Origin: Chitinivibrionales bacterium
GTDB taxonomy: Bacteria; Fibrobacterota; Chitinivibrionia; Chitinivibrionales; JANQEN01
DNA length: 6,281 nucleotides
Reading direction: 5' to 3'
Assembly: GCA_030593665.1 (NCBI GenBank)
Contig: JAUVGS010000132.1
Span: 1 to 6,281 of the forward strand
In this document: piece after piece, positions 6,176-6,281 of the stretch
Layout: every line of letters begins with the position of its first letter
Numbering within the stretch: the first letter of the stretch is position 1
The notes under the pieces: generated by a model
Told to the model about the DNA's origin: nothing
Databases searched by the model: none
What the model saw: the letters and a program-made list of their open reading frames with translations, nothing else
Made by a program: the position numbers and the translations under genes

Positions 6176-6281
6176 ATGAAAAGTGTGACATTGGAAGTAA
6201 AGAATAACGACGTTGTAGAAACCCTGCAGGAATTCCTGGGTCAGTTGCTGGAGAAAAACTTTGTTGATACGTTATTGATAC
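6176..6281 (+). CDS. 5' end of a gene cut by the window edge; possibly FrhB/FdhB-like
   Basis: An open frame of 35 codons runs off the window. The N-terminus begins MKSVTLEVKNNDVVETLQ, followed by a segment ending NFVDTLLI. The pattern of a beta strand, then an amphipathic helix, then L-L-(x)-V-D-(A/T)-L-L resembles the start of iron-sulfur flavoproteins of the FrhB/FdhB (coenzyme F420 hydrogenase/formate dehydrogenase beta) group, which often follow hdrA-mvhD in anaerobes. No cysteine motif falls inside the visible part, so the family call is tentative. Spacing of 14 bases from mvhD and a GGAG site indicate a real gene in the same operon. Confidence 0.55.
   Translation, partial: MKSVTLEVKNNDVVETLQEFLGQLLEKNFVDTLLI

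Overview
The window carries a bacterial-looking heterodisulfide-reductase/hydrogenase electron-transfer locus, all on the + strand. In order it holds: a tandem palindromic repeat (1-136); a [NiFe]-hydrogenase maturation protease of the HycI/HyaD/FrhD family (186-701); a roughly 500-base gap with no intact gene but possible transposase debris (702-1200); a tight hdrC-hdrB-hdrA run (1201-5664); a 74-base structured gap; mvhD (5739-6161); and the first 35 codons of another gene (6176 to the window end).

How the genes work together (family knowledge plus inference): HdrC relays electrons through two [4Fe-4S] clusters. HdrB holds two complete CCG-type cysteine motifs, the active site that reduces a disulfide-type substrate. 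HdrA is the flavin and iron-sulfur hub that in related complexes splits electron pairs between ferredoxin and HdrB. MvhD is the [2Fe-2S] adapter that normally delivers electrons to HdrA from a hydrogenase or formate dehydrogenase. The maturation protease implies a [NiFe]-hydrogenase large subunit, probably just upstream of the window; none is visible here. HdrA is not the usual single-module protein. It is a 1007-residue fusion of two flavin modules joined by an HdrA N-terminal-like domain that has lost most of its signature cysteines.

Organism: the gene content indicates a strict anaerobe. Moderate AT-richness, a TTG start for hdrB, Shine-Dalgarno sites before some genes, and a duplicated HdrA with separate mvhD fit a bacterium, for example a Desulfobacterota-type or anammox-type Planctomycetota lineage, better than a methanogen. 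The sequence alone does not settle this. The physiological disulfide substrate is therefore unknown.

Regulation: hdrC-hdrB and hdrB-hdrA are each separated by only 3 bases, so they are probably co-transcribed and translationally coupled. mvhD has its own strong ribosome binding site behind a region that can form two mutually exclusive hairpins. The downstream partial gene starts 14 bases after mvhD and probably belongs to the same operon.
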